From JAHFPN01 sp036559465 (GTDB taxonomy: Bacteria; Pseudomonadota; Alphaproteobacteria; Rhizobiales; Xanthobacteraceae): a stretch of DNA of 16,134 nt. The DNA lies in assembly GCA_036559465.1 (NCBI GenBank), contig DATBTC010000043.1, forward strand, positions 1-16,134, given 5' to 3'. The translations under genes were made by a program, and so were the position numbers. Within the stretch, counting starts at the first letter, position 1. The number at the start of each line of letters is the position of its first letter. Below are positions 7,387 to 15,289 of this stretch, in pieces. The notes under the pieces were generated by a model, which saw only the letters and a program-made list of their open reading frames with translations, ran no database searches and was not told where the DNA came from.

Positions 7387-10341
7387 ATGGCCTTGCGCGC
7401 GACGAAATCCAAAAGCCTGTTGCCGCTTGCTGCGCGCTTCACCGAGGCGCCGCGGCTACTCGCACCTAAGACCGCAGCGGCCAAGCTCGACGAGGCGCTT
7501 GCGGGTTCCGGCAAAAAGCTTGCCCGCGAGTTCGCAGTGCTTTTCAAGAAGTATCCGCGCGCCCGGCGCATACTCGAAGGCCTAGCTGAAGGCTCACCGT
7601 TCCTCTGGGAAGTCGCACAAGCCGATCTTGCCGGCCTGCGCGCGCTGCTTGCCGGGTATCCCGAGCAGGGGCTTGCAAGGATCATCCACCGCATCCGCGC
7701 CGCGCGCGCCGCCAAGAGCGAAGCGGCGGTCATGCGCACGCTGCGCAAGTCGCGGCGCGATGCAGCCCTGCTCGTTGCGCTCACCGATATCGGCGGCGCC
7801 TGGACGCTTGCGGTAGTGACCCATGCACTAACCGCCATTGCCGATGCCGCCGTCGGCGTCGCGGTAGATTTTCTTCTGCTCGCCACGCAGCGTACCGGAA
7901 AGCTCAAACTCAAAGACCCAAAGCGACCCGGCGAAGGCTCCGGCTTCTTCGCGCTCGCCATGGGTAAGTTCGGCGCCGGTGAGCTCAATTATTCGAGCGA
8001 TATCGACCTGATCCTGCTCTACGACCCGCACGCCAAGCTGAACGGCCTCGACCCCGCGCCCTTCTTCATCCGCCTCGCGCGCGATCTGGTGCGCATGCTG
8101 CAGGAGCGCACGCCCGACGGCTATGTATTTCGCGTCGATCTGCGATTGCGGCCCGACCCGGGTTCGACGCAGCTTGCGGTCGCCACCGACTTCGCCGCCG
8201 CTTACTACGAGCGCGAGGGCCAGACCTGGGAGCGCGCGGCCTTCATCAAGGCACGGCCCTGCGCCGGCGATATCGAAGCCGGCACAGCATTCTTGAACGA
8301 GCTTTCGCCCTTCGTCTGGCGCCGCTATCTCGATTATGCCGCCATCGCCGACGTGCACGCCATGAAGCGGCAGATCCATGCTTTTCGCGGCCACGAACAG
8401 ATCGCGGTCGCCGGCCACAACATCAAGCTCGGCCGCGGCGGCATCCGCGAGATCGAGTTTTTCGTGCAGACCCAGCAATTGATCGCCGGCGGCCGCTCGC
8501 CGGCATTGCGCATGCCCGAGACGCTGAAGGCGCTCGACACGCTCGCGGCCGAGCGTTGGATCAGTGCAGAAGCGCGGGACGAGCTCACGGCTGCCTACGT
8601 GTATCTCCGCCGCGTCGAGCACCGGCTGCAGATGGTCGCCGACGAGCAAACGCATACGCTTCCTGCCGAACCGGACGCGCTGGAGCGCTTCGCACGCTTC
8701 TTCGGCGCGACCGGCAGCAAAGCTTTCGCCAAGACGCTGGTCGCGCACTTGCGCCGCGTGCAGGGCCATTACGGCCGCCTGTTCGAGGATGCGCCGCCGC
8801 TCGCCACCATCGAGGGCAAGCTCGCTTTCCCAGCCGACGCCGACGACCGTGAGGCGCTGGAGACTCTTTCCCGCCTCGGCTTCAGGAACCCGCGCGCCGC
8901 GAGCGATACCGTGCGTGGCTGGCTGGTCGCCAAGCACCGCTCGCTGCGGCCCGAAGCCGCGCGGGCCGATCTGCAGACGATCCTGCCCGCGCTGCTCGAC
9001 GCACTCGCCCGCACCGGCAACGCCGATGCCGCGCTGGTCGCCGCCGATCGCTTCTTCACGGAGCTTCCAGGCAGTATTCGCCTGCTCGCTGCGCTGCGCA
9101 CGCACCCGGATCTCGTGCAGCTGCTTGGTACGATCTTCGGCACCGCGCCGCGGCTCGCGGAAATCGTCGCCCCGGCGCCTTCGGTGCTCGACGGCCTGCT
9201 CGATCCGGCTTTCTTCGGCGAGCCGCCCGGCGCTGAAATTCTCGCCAAGCGTCTCGATATCGCGATCAAGGACGCGCTTGATGAAGAAGAGTTTCTCGAC
9301 CGCGTCCGCCGCTTCGGCCGCGAGCATCTGGTCCTGATCGGTGTTCGCGTCTTGTCCGGCGCGCTGTCGGCGGCCCGTGCCGGCGAGGCCTATACGGCGC
9401 TCGCCGAGGTCGTGATCCGCACGCTGCACCGCGCGGTGAGCGAGCGCTTCGCTGCTCAGCATGGCCGCATCAAGCGCGGCGAGAGCGCGGTCCTCGCCAT
9501 GGGCAAGCTCGGTGGCCGCGAGATGACGGCCGGCTCCGATCTCGACTTTCTCCTGCTCTACGACTTCGATCCTAAGCACCCCGAGTCCAACGGCCCGCGG
9601 CCGCTGCACGCCACCGAATACTACGCGCGCCTGACCAAGCGGTTGGTGAGCGCGCTGACGACGCCGACCAACGCCGGCAAGCTCTATGACGTCGATCTGC
9701 GGCTGCGTCCCTCGGGCCGCTCCGGCCCGATCGCGACGGCGATCGAGAGCTTCCGCATCTACCAGCGCGAGGAGGCCTGGACCTGGGAGCATATGGCGCT
9801 GACGCGCGGCCGCGTCGTGTCTGCCCCGTCCGGCTTCAAGGCTCGTGTCGAAAAGGAGATCGGGCGCGTGCTGCGTATGAAGCGCGATGCCGCGATGGTG
9901 TGCCGCGACGCGGCGGAAATGCGCCGCGCCATCGCCGCCGAGAAGGGCGAGGGGAGCCGCTGGGATTTCAAGAGCGCCGCCGGCGGCCTCACCGACATTG
10001 AATTCATTGCGCAGTATCTGCAGCTCGTGCACGCAGCGAGCCGGCCGGAAATCCTCAATGCAAATACCGGCCAAGTGCTCGCAAAGGCCCAGTCGCTGGG
10101 CCTGCTCGACACCGCCGACAGCGAGCTGTTGCGCGGTGCCTGGCAGCTTTACGCCGATCTTGGACAGATTCTGCGGCTCTGCCTATCAAAGCCGTTCGAT
10201 CCGAAGCAGGCGGGGCCCGGATTGCTCACGCTGCTCGCCCGCGCGGCGGGCCTGCCGGATTTCGCGACGCTCGATGCGCACCTGAAAGACACGCAGAAGC
10301 GCGTACGCGCCTGTTTCAAACGACTCTTAGAGGTGGAATAG
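7387..10341 (+). CDS. glnE: Bifunctional glutamine synthetase adenylyltransferase/adenylyl-removing enzyme
   Basis: GlnE switches glutamine synthetase off by adenylylating its subunits and on by phosphorolytic removal of AMP, under control of PII and glutamine. The 984-residue length matches the alphaproteobacterial family. Two homologous nucleotidyltransferase domains are visible. The N-terminal adenylyl-removing half has GAGELNYSSDIDLILLYD with Asp205 and Asp207, and GRGGIREIEFFVQ at 349-361. The C-terminal adenylyltransferase half has GKLGGREMTAGSDLDFLLLYD with Asp718 and Asp720, and AAGGLTDIEFIAQYLQ at 864-879. A helical regulatory region joins them. The start is supported by AGGAAGG 8 nt upstream. 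It lies 32 nt after the sensor kinase, probably in the same transcript, so part of its expression may follow that operon. Its stop is 3 nt from the convergent PleC-like gene. Confidence 0.97.
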   Translation: MALRATKSKSLLPLAARFTEAPRLLAPKTAAAKLDEALAGSGKKLAREFAVLFKKYPRARRILEGLAEGSPFLWEVAQADLAGLRALLAGYPEQGLARIIHRIRAARAAKSEAAVMRTLRKSRRDAALLVALTDIGGAWTLAVVTHALTAIADAAVGVAVDFLLLATQRTGKLKLKDPKRPGEGSGFFALAMGKFGAGELNYSSDIDLILLYDPHAKLNGLDPAPFFIRLARDLVRMLQERTPDGYVFRVDLRLRPDPGSTQLAVATDFAAAYYEREGQTWERAAFIKARPCAGDIEAGTAFLNELSPFVWRRYLDYAAIADVHAMKRQIHAFRGHEQIAVAGHNIKLGRGGIREIEFFVQTQQLIAGGRSPALRMPETLKALDTLAAERWISAEARDELTAAYVYLRRVEHRLQMVADEQTHTLPAEPDALERFARFFGATGSKAFAKTLVAHLRRVQGHYGRLFEDAPPLATIEGKLAFPADADDREALETLSRLGFRNPRAASDTVRGWLVAKHRSLRPEAARADLQTILPALLDALARTGNADAALVAADRFFTELPGSIRLLAALRTHPDLVQLLGTIFGTAPRLAEIVAPAPSVLDGLLDPAFFGEPPGAEILAKRLDIAIKDALDEEEFLDRVRRFGREHLVLIGVRVLSGALSAARAGEAYTALAEVVIRTLHRAVSERFAAQHGRIKRGESAVLAMGKLGGREMTAGSDLDFLLLYDFDPKHPESNGPRPLHATEYYARLTKRLVSALTTPTNAGKLYDVDLRLRPSGRSGPIATAIESFRIYQREEAWTWEHMALTRGRVVSAPSGFKARVEKEIGRVLRMKRDAAMVCRDAAEMRRAIAAEKGEGSRWDFKSAAGGLTDIEFIAQYLQLVHAASRPEILNANTGQVLAKAQSLGLLDTADSELLRGAWQLYADLGQILRLCLSKPFDPKQAGPGLLTLLARAAGLPDFATLDAHLKDTQKRVRACFKRLLEVE

Positions 10342-10344
10342 GCT

Positions 10345-12639
10345 TCAGGCCGCGAGCTGCTTTCGCACCTCGAGCGGCAGCCGGATGATGACGGCCGTGC
10401 CGATACCCTCGACCGAGCGGATGCGCATGGCGCCGCCGTGCAGCTCGGCGAGTGAGCGCGCGATCGCGAGCCCGAGGCCCGAGCCCTTGTGGGTCTTGGT
10501 GAACTGGCTCTCCACCTGTTCGAACGGCCGGCCGAGCTTCTGCAACGCGATTCTCGGGATGCCGATGCCCGAATCCTCGATCAGCAGCATCGCGGAGTTT
10601 CGCGAAATGCGCGCCCGCACAACGATCCGGCCGCCCTCCTGGGTGAATTTGATGGCGTTCGAGAGCAGATTGAGCAGGATCTGTTTCAGCGCCCGGCGGT
10701 CGCCGCGCATGGCGAGCCCCGTTGCGATCTCCGACTCGACCTTGAGTCCTTTCTCGTCGGCCTTGACCGACATCACGCGCATGGTCTCGGTCACCAGCTC
10801 GTCGAGCCGCACGTCCTCGAACTGCAGCCGCACGCGGCCCGCCTCGATCTTCGACATGTCGAGAATGTCGTTGATGACGTCGAGCAGATAGCGCCCGCTC
10901 TCGCGAATGTCCTCGCAGTATTCGGTGTATTTTTCCGAACCCAGCGGGCCGAACATGCCCGACTCCATGATTTCGGAGAAACCGATGATGGCGTTGAGCG
11001 GCGTGCGCAACTCGTGGCTCATGTTGGCCAGGAAGTCGGACTTGGACTGGTTTGCGTTCTCCGCGCGGGTTTTTTCCTCGGCGTATTTCTGCGCGAGTTC
11101 GGCGAGCTGCTGCGCCTGGTATTCGAGCGTCTGTTGCGAGCGGCGCAGATCGGCGATCGTCACCATCTTCTGCCGCTCGCTCTCCATCAGCCGCTCTTCG
11201 TGGCGCTTGATCTGCGTGATCTCGGTACCGACCGAAACCAGGCCGCCGTCCTTGGTGCGCCGCTCGCTGATCTTGAGCCAGCGGCCGTCGGCGAGCTGCG
11301 CCTCGTAGGAGCGCGCGCCTTCCTCGGGCTTGCCGTCGGATTTGAGCGCGGTGCGCACGATCGGCTGGCGACCGACCGCGAGCACGTCCTCGTAAGCCGT
11401 GCCGGGCACGGTCATTTCCTCGGGCAGCCCGTGCAGCTGCTGATACTTGGAATTGCACAGCACCAGGCGGCTCTCGGCGTCCCATAGCACGAAGGCCTCG
11501 GAAATATTCTCGACCGCGTCCCGCAACCGCATATCGGCGGTGGCGGTGCGCTCCACCAGCTTGTGCTGCTCGGTGGTGTCGACCGCGATCCCGATCAGGT
11601 GCGGGCTGTCGTCGCCGTCATAGCGCACGAGCTGGGCGCGGGCGCGCAGCCAGACCCAGTCGCCGTTGGCATGCCGCATGCGGAAGGCGCGGTCGATCAC
11701 ACCATCGGAAGCGTCGGCGAGCTGCGTCGCGATATCATAGAGACGCCCGTCCTCGCGGTGCACGAGGTCGTCGACTTCCCAGAATGACAGAAGCTCTTCG
11801 CGCGGCTCCAGACCGAGAATCTCGAACATGGAGTCCGACCAATAGATGCGCCCGCGTGCCAGGTCCCAGTCCCACAGTCCGCAGCGCCCGCGATTGAGCG
11901 CGGTGTCGAAGCGCGTGCGCACCAGCTCATAGATAGTGTCGGCCTCCTGCGCGCGCGTCGATTGCCAGTGAAAGGCGAAGCCGAGGATCAGCAGCACGAA
12001 GCCGGTGGTGGTGATGAGCGTGATCGTGAGCGCGGAGTTCCCACGCCAACGCTCGAGCACGGTGTCGCGCGGCTGCAGCAAGGCGATCTGCCCGAACGGC
12101 GCGGCCAGCGTTCGCACCGTGACGAGCGCGAGTGTTCCGTCGGCGAGCGCGACCTCCATTACGCCCGCCCGCTCGGCGAGCACGGTCAGCGCCTGGCCCG
12201 GGCCGAGCACGTCAATCAGCGTCGCGGGAAATTTTCCTTCCGGGGCCGTAGCGAGGATTCGTCCACCGGCCTCGGTGATATAGAGGCGCCGGCCGCGGGC
12301 GATGGCAAGGGTCGGCAGCGCCTCGCGCAGCGTCGCCTGCGCCTTGGCCGCTGCGGTGTCATCGCCGGCGCGCCGAGTAAGATCTTCGCCCAGCAGCAAC
12401 GAAAGTAGCGCCAGCTCCTTGCCCGCGTCGTCGATCGTCTCCTGGCGATGGTTGGTGATCTGCACCACGGCGCCGACCGCGACTGCGGCAATGAAGGCGA
12501 CGATCAGAATCGGCACTGCGCGTCGCAGCAACGGCTCGGCTGTCAGCAGGCGCTGCAGCACAGGGCGATGCAGCGAGTGAGCGAACCCGCGCAAATTTTG
12601 AGTCTGAAAGGAAGCGCTGGCCGCGTTGGTGCGCGCCAT
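10345..12639 (-). CDS. pleC: PleC/DivJ-family (PdhS-type) PAS sensor histidine kinase
   Basis: This is a 764-residue membrane histidine kinase. Transmembrane helices lie at about 41-61 and 203-225 and flank a periplasmic domain of about 140 residues. PAS1 (about 240-360, CGLWDWDLARGRIYWSD) and PAS2 (about 370-478, AFVLWDAESRLVLCN) follow, then a coiled coil (480-530). The HisKA region SDFLANMSHELRTPLNAIIG carries His542 and continues into IMESGMFGPLG and LLDVINDILDMSKIEAGR, which closely resembles Caulobacter PleC/DivJ. The ATPase domain has Asn657/Asn661 (NLLSNAIKFT), DSGIGIP (689-695) and KGSGLGLAIARSL. There is no receiver domain, so the expected partners are separate DivK/PleD-type regulators. 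I recall a PleC homologue near glnE in Sinorhizobium, which fits. A good GGGGAGG lies 6 nt before the ATG. The symbol is a family-level call; it could be another PdhS paralogue. Confidence 0.82.
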   Translation of the reverse strand: MARTNAASASFQTQNLRGFAHSLHRPVLQRLLTAEPLLRRAVPILIVAFIAAVAVGAVVQITNHRQETIDDAGKELALLSLLLGEDLTRRAGDDTAAAKAQATLREALPTLAIARGRRLYITEAGGRILATAPEGKFPATLIDVLGPGQALTVLAERAGVMEVALADGTLALVTVRTLAAPFGQIALLQPRDTVLERWRGNSALTITLITTTGFVLLILGFAFHWQSTRAQEADTIYELVRTRFDTALNRGRCGLWDWDLARGRIYWSDSMFEILGLEPREELLSFWEVDDLVHREDGRLYDIATQLADASDGVIDRAFRMRHANGDWVWLRARAQLVRYDGDDSPHLIGIAVDTTEQHKLVERTATADMRLRDAVENISEAFVLWDAESRLVLCNSKYQQLHGLPEEMTVPGTAYEDVLAVGRQPIVRTALKSDGKPEEGARSYEAQLADGRWLKISERRTKDGGLVSVGTEITQIKRHEERLMESERQKMVTIADLRRSQQTLEYQAQQLAELAQKYAEEKTRAENANQSKSDFLANMSHELRTPLNAIIGFSEIMESGMFGPLGSEKYTEYCEDIRESGRYLLDVINDILDMSKIEAGRVRLQFEDVRLDELVTETMRVMSVKADEKGLKVESEIATGLAMRGDRRALKQILLNLLSNAIKFTQEGGRIVVRARISRNSAMLLIEDSGIGIPRIALQKLGRPFEQVESQFTKTHKGSGLGLAIARSLAELHGGAMRIRSVEGIGTAVIIRLPLEVRKQLAA

Positions 12640-12697
12640 CGCAGGCCTCCCCGGAGTCCCGTACCTACATCGTCGGAGCGATGTGCCGCATCTCCCC

Positions 12698-12742
12698 GAA
12701 TCGCCCTATAAGAATCGAAGTTTGAGTCGCTTGTCTAGAGTC
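12698..12742. promoter_or_regulatory. Cluster of four GANTC (CcrM-type) sites upstream of the PleC-like gene
   Basis: GAATC at 12698-12702 and 12712-12716, and GAGTC at 12724-12728 and 12738-12742, lie 14, 12 and 14 bp apart in the only intergenic region that can hold the promoter of the minus-strand kinase gene. GANTC is the target of the alphaproteobacterial cell-cycle methylase CcrM. The last site overlaps a -35-like TTGACT on the minus strand (12744 to 12739), and a -10-like TATAGG lies at 12710 to 12705, but these two are too far apart to form one promoter, so the actual promoter is unresolved. Confidence 0.55.
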
Positions 12743-12750
12743 AAGAGACG

Positions 12751-12779
12751 AAAAAAGCCGGTTTTTGGGTAGCAACCGG
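12751..12779 (-). terminator. Rho-independent terminator after the cation transporter gene
   Basis: Read on the minus strand, CCGGTT (12779 to 12774) pairs with AACCGG (12763 to 12758) across a 10-nt loop, and one C is followed by six T residues (12756 to 12751). It begins 7 nt past the transporter stop at 12786. The stem is only 6 bp but the T run is good. It separates the transporter from the kinase gene downstream. Confidence 0.75.
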
Positions 12780-12785
12780 AGCTTT

Positions 12786-14153
12786 CTACGCCGGTTCCGC
12801 GTGGCCGATCACCCGGTGCACATCGCGCCGACGCTCCTTGAGCCGCCGCTCCAGCTCATCCACCGCCGCATGCACCGCTTCGACCGGGAGCGCGGGGTCG
12901 GCGCGGCAGTGGAAATTCACCACCAGCCCCAGCGGCGTCTCGCGCACGCGCACTTCGTGCACGTCGCCGAGTGGGCTATTCGCCGGGACCAGCTCGCCCA
13001 TCAAGTCCGCGATCTCCGCCCGCACTTTTTCGACCGCCTCGCGGCCGGAAATGCCGGCGGTTTGCATCGGCTCGATATGGGTTTCGACCTCCGCCCTGCC
13101 GCCGATGTCCTCGCCGATCGCGTCTTCGAGGCCACTGGCGATCTCGTGCGCCTTGCCGAGCGGCATGGCGCGGTCGACTTCGAGGTCCAGGCTGATCGCC
13201 GGCCCACCCGCTAGCTGATGAACCATGATGTGATGCACCGCGAGGCCGCGGTTACGCGCAATCACGATCACCCGCTCAAGCACCGTTTCGTTATTGAGCG
13301 CCTTGGGCGTGATCGTCACCGTCACTTCGGCCTCGGGCAAGGCCGCGCGGATCGCGGCGATACACTCGCTCTGAACCGCGGACACTCGATCGAGCGGCAA
13401 CAGGCGGCTCACCGCGACGCCAAGCTCCACGAACAATTGTGGGCCGACCTGGCGGGCGCGCACGCGCTCGATCGCCACCACGCCGCCGACGCGTCGGGCG
13501 ATAGCCGCGATCTTTTCCGCAGCGCCCTCGGGCGCCGTGTCGGTGAGCGTGTCGATGGTGCGCCGCGCCAGCCGCCAGCCGGCCACGCAGATGAGGACGC
13601 CGACCACGCCCGCCGCGACCGCGTCGGCCCACAGGTACCCCGCTGCGACGGCGGCGAGCCCCACCAGCACCGCGAGCGAGGACCATAAATCCGAATCGAA
13701 ATGCAGCGCGTCGGCTTCCAGCGCCTGACTCGAGGATTCCTTCGCCACTTGGCGTAATTGCCGCGCCCGAAAGAAATCCACCACAATAGACAGAACGATT
13801 ACGCCGAAAGCCCAGAAGGTGGCTTCGACCGTGTGGCCGTGGTCGCCGAACAATCGCTGACCCGATTCCCAGAATACGATGCCCGCGAGCACGAACAGAA
13901 GCGCGGTGGCCGCCAGCGCCGAGATGCTTTCGATCTTGCCGTGACCGTAATGGTGCTCCGCATCCGCTGGCTTACCCGAGACGCGTACGGCGAAATAAGT
14001 GATGACGGTGGCCACCAGATCGGCGAGCGAGTGGCCGGCCTCCGAAAGGATCGCCAGCGAACCTGAGGCGAATCCGACCACCGTCTTGGCGAGCGTGAGC
14101 CCGGCCGAAGCGACAACCGATCCGAGTGCGACGCGTTCCTTGGCTTCCTGCAT
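12786..14153 (-). CDS. Cation diffusion facilitator (CDF) metal efflux transporter with three C-terminal repeats
   Basis: This is a proton-coupled efflux pump for divalent cations in the inner membrane. From the ATG at 14153 it has 455 residues against about 300 for typical CDF proteins. Six membrane helices lie in the first ~200 residues. The transport site is complete: His41 and Asp45 in helix 2 (SEAGHSLAD) and His151 and Asp155 in helix 5 (LHFDSDLWSS), a His/Asp set usually tied to zinc. HHYGHGKIES follows helix 2. The cytoplasmic tail contains three tandem segments of about 60 residues (about 224-283, 303-362, 396-455), each resembling the CDF dimerization domain. A GTG at 14255 (+34 residues) and an ATG at 14171 (+6) are alternative starts; 14153 is chosen because the family begins here (MQEAKERVALGSV) and GGCGGA precedes it by 6 nt. 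The metal is inferred; zinc, cadmium or cobalt are possible. Confidence 0.9.
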   Translation of the reverse strand: MQEAKERVALGSVVASAGLTLAKTVVGFASGSLAILSEAGHSLADLVATVITYFAVRVSGKPADAEHHYGHGKIESISALAATALLFVLAGIVFWESGQRLFGDHGHTVEATFWAFGVIVLSIVVDFFRARQLRQVAKESSSQALEADALHFDSDLWSSLAVLVGLAAVAAGYLWADAVAAGVVGVLICVAGWRLARRTIDTLTDTAPEGAAEKIAAIARRVGGVVAIERVRARQVGPQLFVELGVAVSRLLPLDRVSAVQSECIAAIRAALPEAEVTVTITPKALNNETVLERVIVIARNRGLAVHHIMVHQLAGGPAISLDLEVDRAMPLGKAHEIASGLEDAIGEDIGGRAEVETHIEPMQTAGISGREAVEKVRAEIADLMGELVPANSPLGDVHEVRVRETPLGLVVNFHCRADPALPVEAVHAAVDELERRLKERRRDVHRVIGHAEPA

Positions 14154-14180
14154 CGAAATTCCGCCGATCATGCAGCTCGC

Positions 14181-14199
14181 GCCGAACACCTTGTTCGGC
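14181..14199. promoter_or_regulatory. Perfect inverted repeat, candidate operator in the divergent region
   Basis: GCCGAAC-ACCTT-GTTCGGC is a perfect 7-bp inverted repeat with a 5-bp centre. It overlaps the -35 box proposed for the Bug gene and lies 28 bp before the transporter start, where a bound regulator could affect both genes. The symmetry is seen; the operator role is inferred. No regulator gene adjoins it in the window. Confidence 0.4.
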
Positions 14200-14219
14200 C
14201 GCAAGGGCAGACCTATGCT
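14191..14219 (+). promoter_or_regulatory. Candidate housekeeping promoter for the Bug-family gene
   Basis: TTGTTC (14191-14196) and TATGCT (14214-14219) are separated by exactly 17 bp, giving a predicted start near 14226 and a leader of about 65 nt before the ATG at 14291. The match to the consensus is moderate; there is no other evidence. Confidence 0.4.
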
Positions 14220-14277
14220 TACCCGAAATTCTTCTTCAAATCCCGCAAACGTCACGCTTCAGAACAAGAAGTCACGG

Positions 14278-14283
14278 GGAGGG
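14278..14283 (+). promoter_or_regulatory. Shine-Dalgarno site that fixes the Bug gene start
   Basis: GGAGGG lies 7 nt before the ATG at 14291. That ATG opens directly onto a signal peptide, so the longer in-frame extension back to 14126, which would also run into the divergent transporter gene, is rejected. Confidence 0.8.
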
Positions 14284-14290
14284 TAAGGAA

Positions 14291-15277
14291 ATGTTCCAGC
14301 TCGTACGTTGGGCGCTCGCTGCGCTCGCCTTGACCGCGCTCGGCGCCGCGTCACCGGCGCTCGGCCAGGCCTATCCGTCTCGGCCCATCACGATCGTCGT
14401 GCCCTTGGCGGCCGGCACCGGCATGGACGTGATCGCGCGCATGTACGGCGAGAAGCTGTCGCAGAGTCTCGGCAAGCCGGTAATCATCGAAAACAAGCCG
14501 GGCGCGTCGCTGATGCTCGCCGCCGTCGCGGTGGCGAACGCGCCGGCCGACGGACACACGCTGTTGATTTCCACCAGCTCCGCGATGTCGATTAATCCGA
14601 CGCTGTTCAAGCAAATCAACTACGACCCGGAAAAGGATTTCGCTCCAGTCTCCTGGTATCTGAAGTCGCCCTTCATCCTGGTCGTCAATCCGGCGCTGCC
14701 GATCCAGTCGGTTCCCGACCTCATCAAATTTGCCAAGGCGTCGGCGACACCTCTCACCTACAGCTCGCCGGGACCCGGTGTGGCGCAGCACCTGTCCATC
14801 GAATTCATGAAGCAAAGATTCGGGCTGGACATGAATCACATCCCGTATCGCAGCACTCCCCAGTCGATGGTGGATATTTCCACAGGCGTGGTGCATCTCG
14901 CCTTCGCCGAAGCCGGGGCTTCATTGCCGCTGATCAGGGACGGCCGCTTGCGCGCGCTCGCGGTCTCCGCACTGACGCGGCTTCCGGTGCTGCCCGACGT
15001 CCTGCCGTTCGCTGAAGCTTCCGGCGCCGCCGATTTCGAAGCCGTGTCCTGGCACATGCTGCTCGCGCCGGCCAAGACGCCGCGCGAGATCGTCGTCAAG
15101 CTGCACGAGGAGATGAAGCGGATCATGTCCGACAAGGACATGCAGCAAAGGATGGCGCTGCTCGGGCTGATACCGATCGACCCGCCTTCCATCGAGGTGA
15201 CCGTGCAATATCTCAAATCCGAGAAGGAAAAGTGGAGCGCGCTGGTGAAGAAGCTCGGATTGGCGGGCTCGCAGTAA
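14291..15277 (+). CDS. Bug/TctC-family tripartite tricarboxylate transporter substrate-binding protein
   Basis: This is a secreted periplasmic binding protein of the Bug family, which captures small carboxylates or similar solutes. It has 328 residues, the normal family length. A signal peptide (MFQLVRWALAALALTALG) ends near GQA at about residue 27, and the mature part begins with the family hallmark YPSRPITIVVPLAAGTGMDVIAR. LGKPVIIENKPGA, ADGHTLLIST and INYDPEKDFAPVS follow in the usual order, and later NHIPYRSTPQSMVDISTGVVHLAF and GRLRALAVSA. The glycine-rich loop after PLAA is intact. No TctA/TctB membrane genes are beside it, so like many Bug proteins it may be an orphan that shares a transporter or serves in sensing. 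It is divergent from the cation transporter. The ligand cannot be read from the sequence. Confidence 0.93.
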   Translation: MFQLVRWALAALALTALGAASPALGQAYPSRPITIVVPLAAGTGMDVIARMYGEKLSQSLGKPVIIENKPGASLMLAAVAVANAPADGHTLLISTSSAMSINPTLFKQINYDPEKDFAPVSWYLKSPFILVVNPALPIQSVPDLIKFAKASATPLTYSSPGPGVAQHLSIEFMKQRFGLDMNHIPYRSTPQSMVDISTGVVHLAFAEAGASLPLIRDGRLRALAVSALTRLPVLPDVLPFAEASGAADFEAVSWHMLLAPAKTPREIVVKLHEEMKRIMSDKDMQQRMALLGLIPIDPPSIEVTVQYLKSEKEKWSALVKKLGLAGSQ

Positions 15278-15289
15278 CGCCTCGCGCGA

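Noticed and set aside
7828..10074. Open frame of 748 codons on the minus strand opposite glnE
   Set aside because: It lies wholly antisense to an intact, motif-rich glnE. The translation is low-complexity Ala/Gly/Arg/Glu/His-rich with no recognisable domain. Long antisense frames are expected in high-GC DNA with strong third-position bias.
10489..11487. Open frame of 332 codons on the plus strand opposite the PleC-like kinase
   Set aside because: Antisense to a complete HisKA/ATPase region with all kinase boxes. The translation has no family signature.
14154..14255. N-terminal extension of the cation transporter from the GTG at 14255
   Set aside because: The extra 34 residues have no similarity to CDF proteins, the GTG lacks a ribosome-binding site, and the extension would cover the promoter and inverted repeat of the divergent gene. 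The ATG at 14153 matches the family start.
14126..14290. N-terminal extension of the Bug gene back to 14126
   Set aside because: It would bury the signal peptide and overlap the transporter coding start, and the ATG at 14291 has a strong ribosome-binding site.
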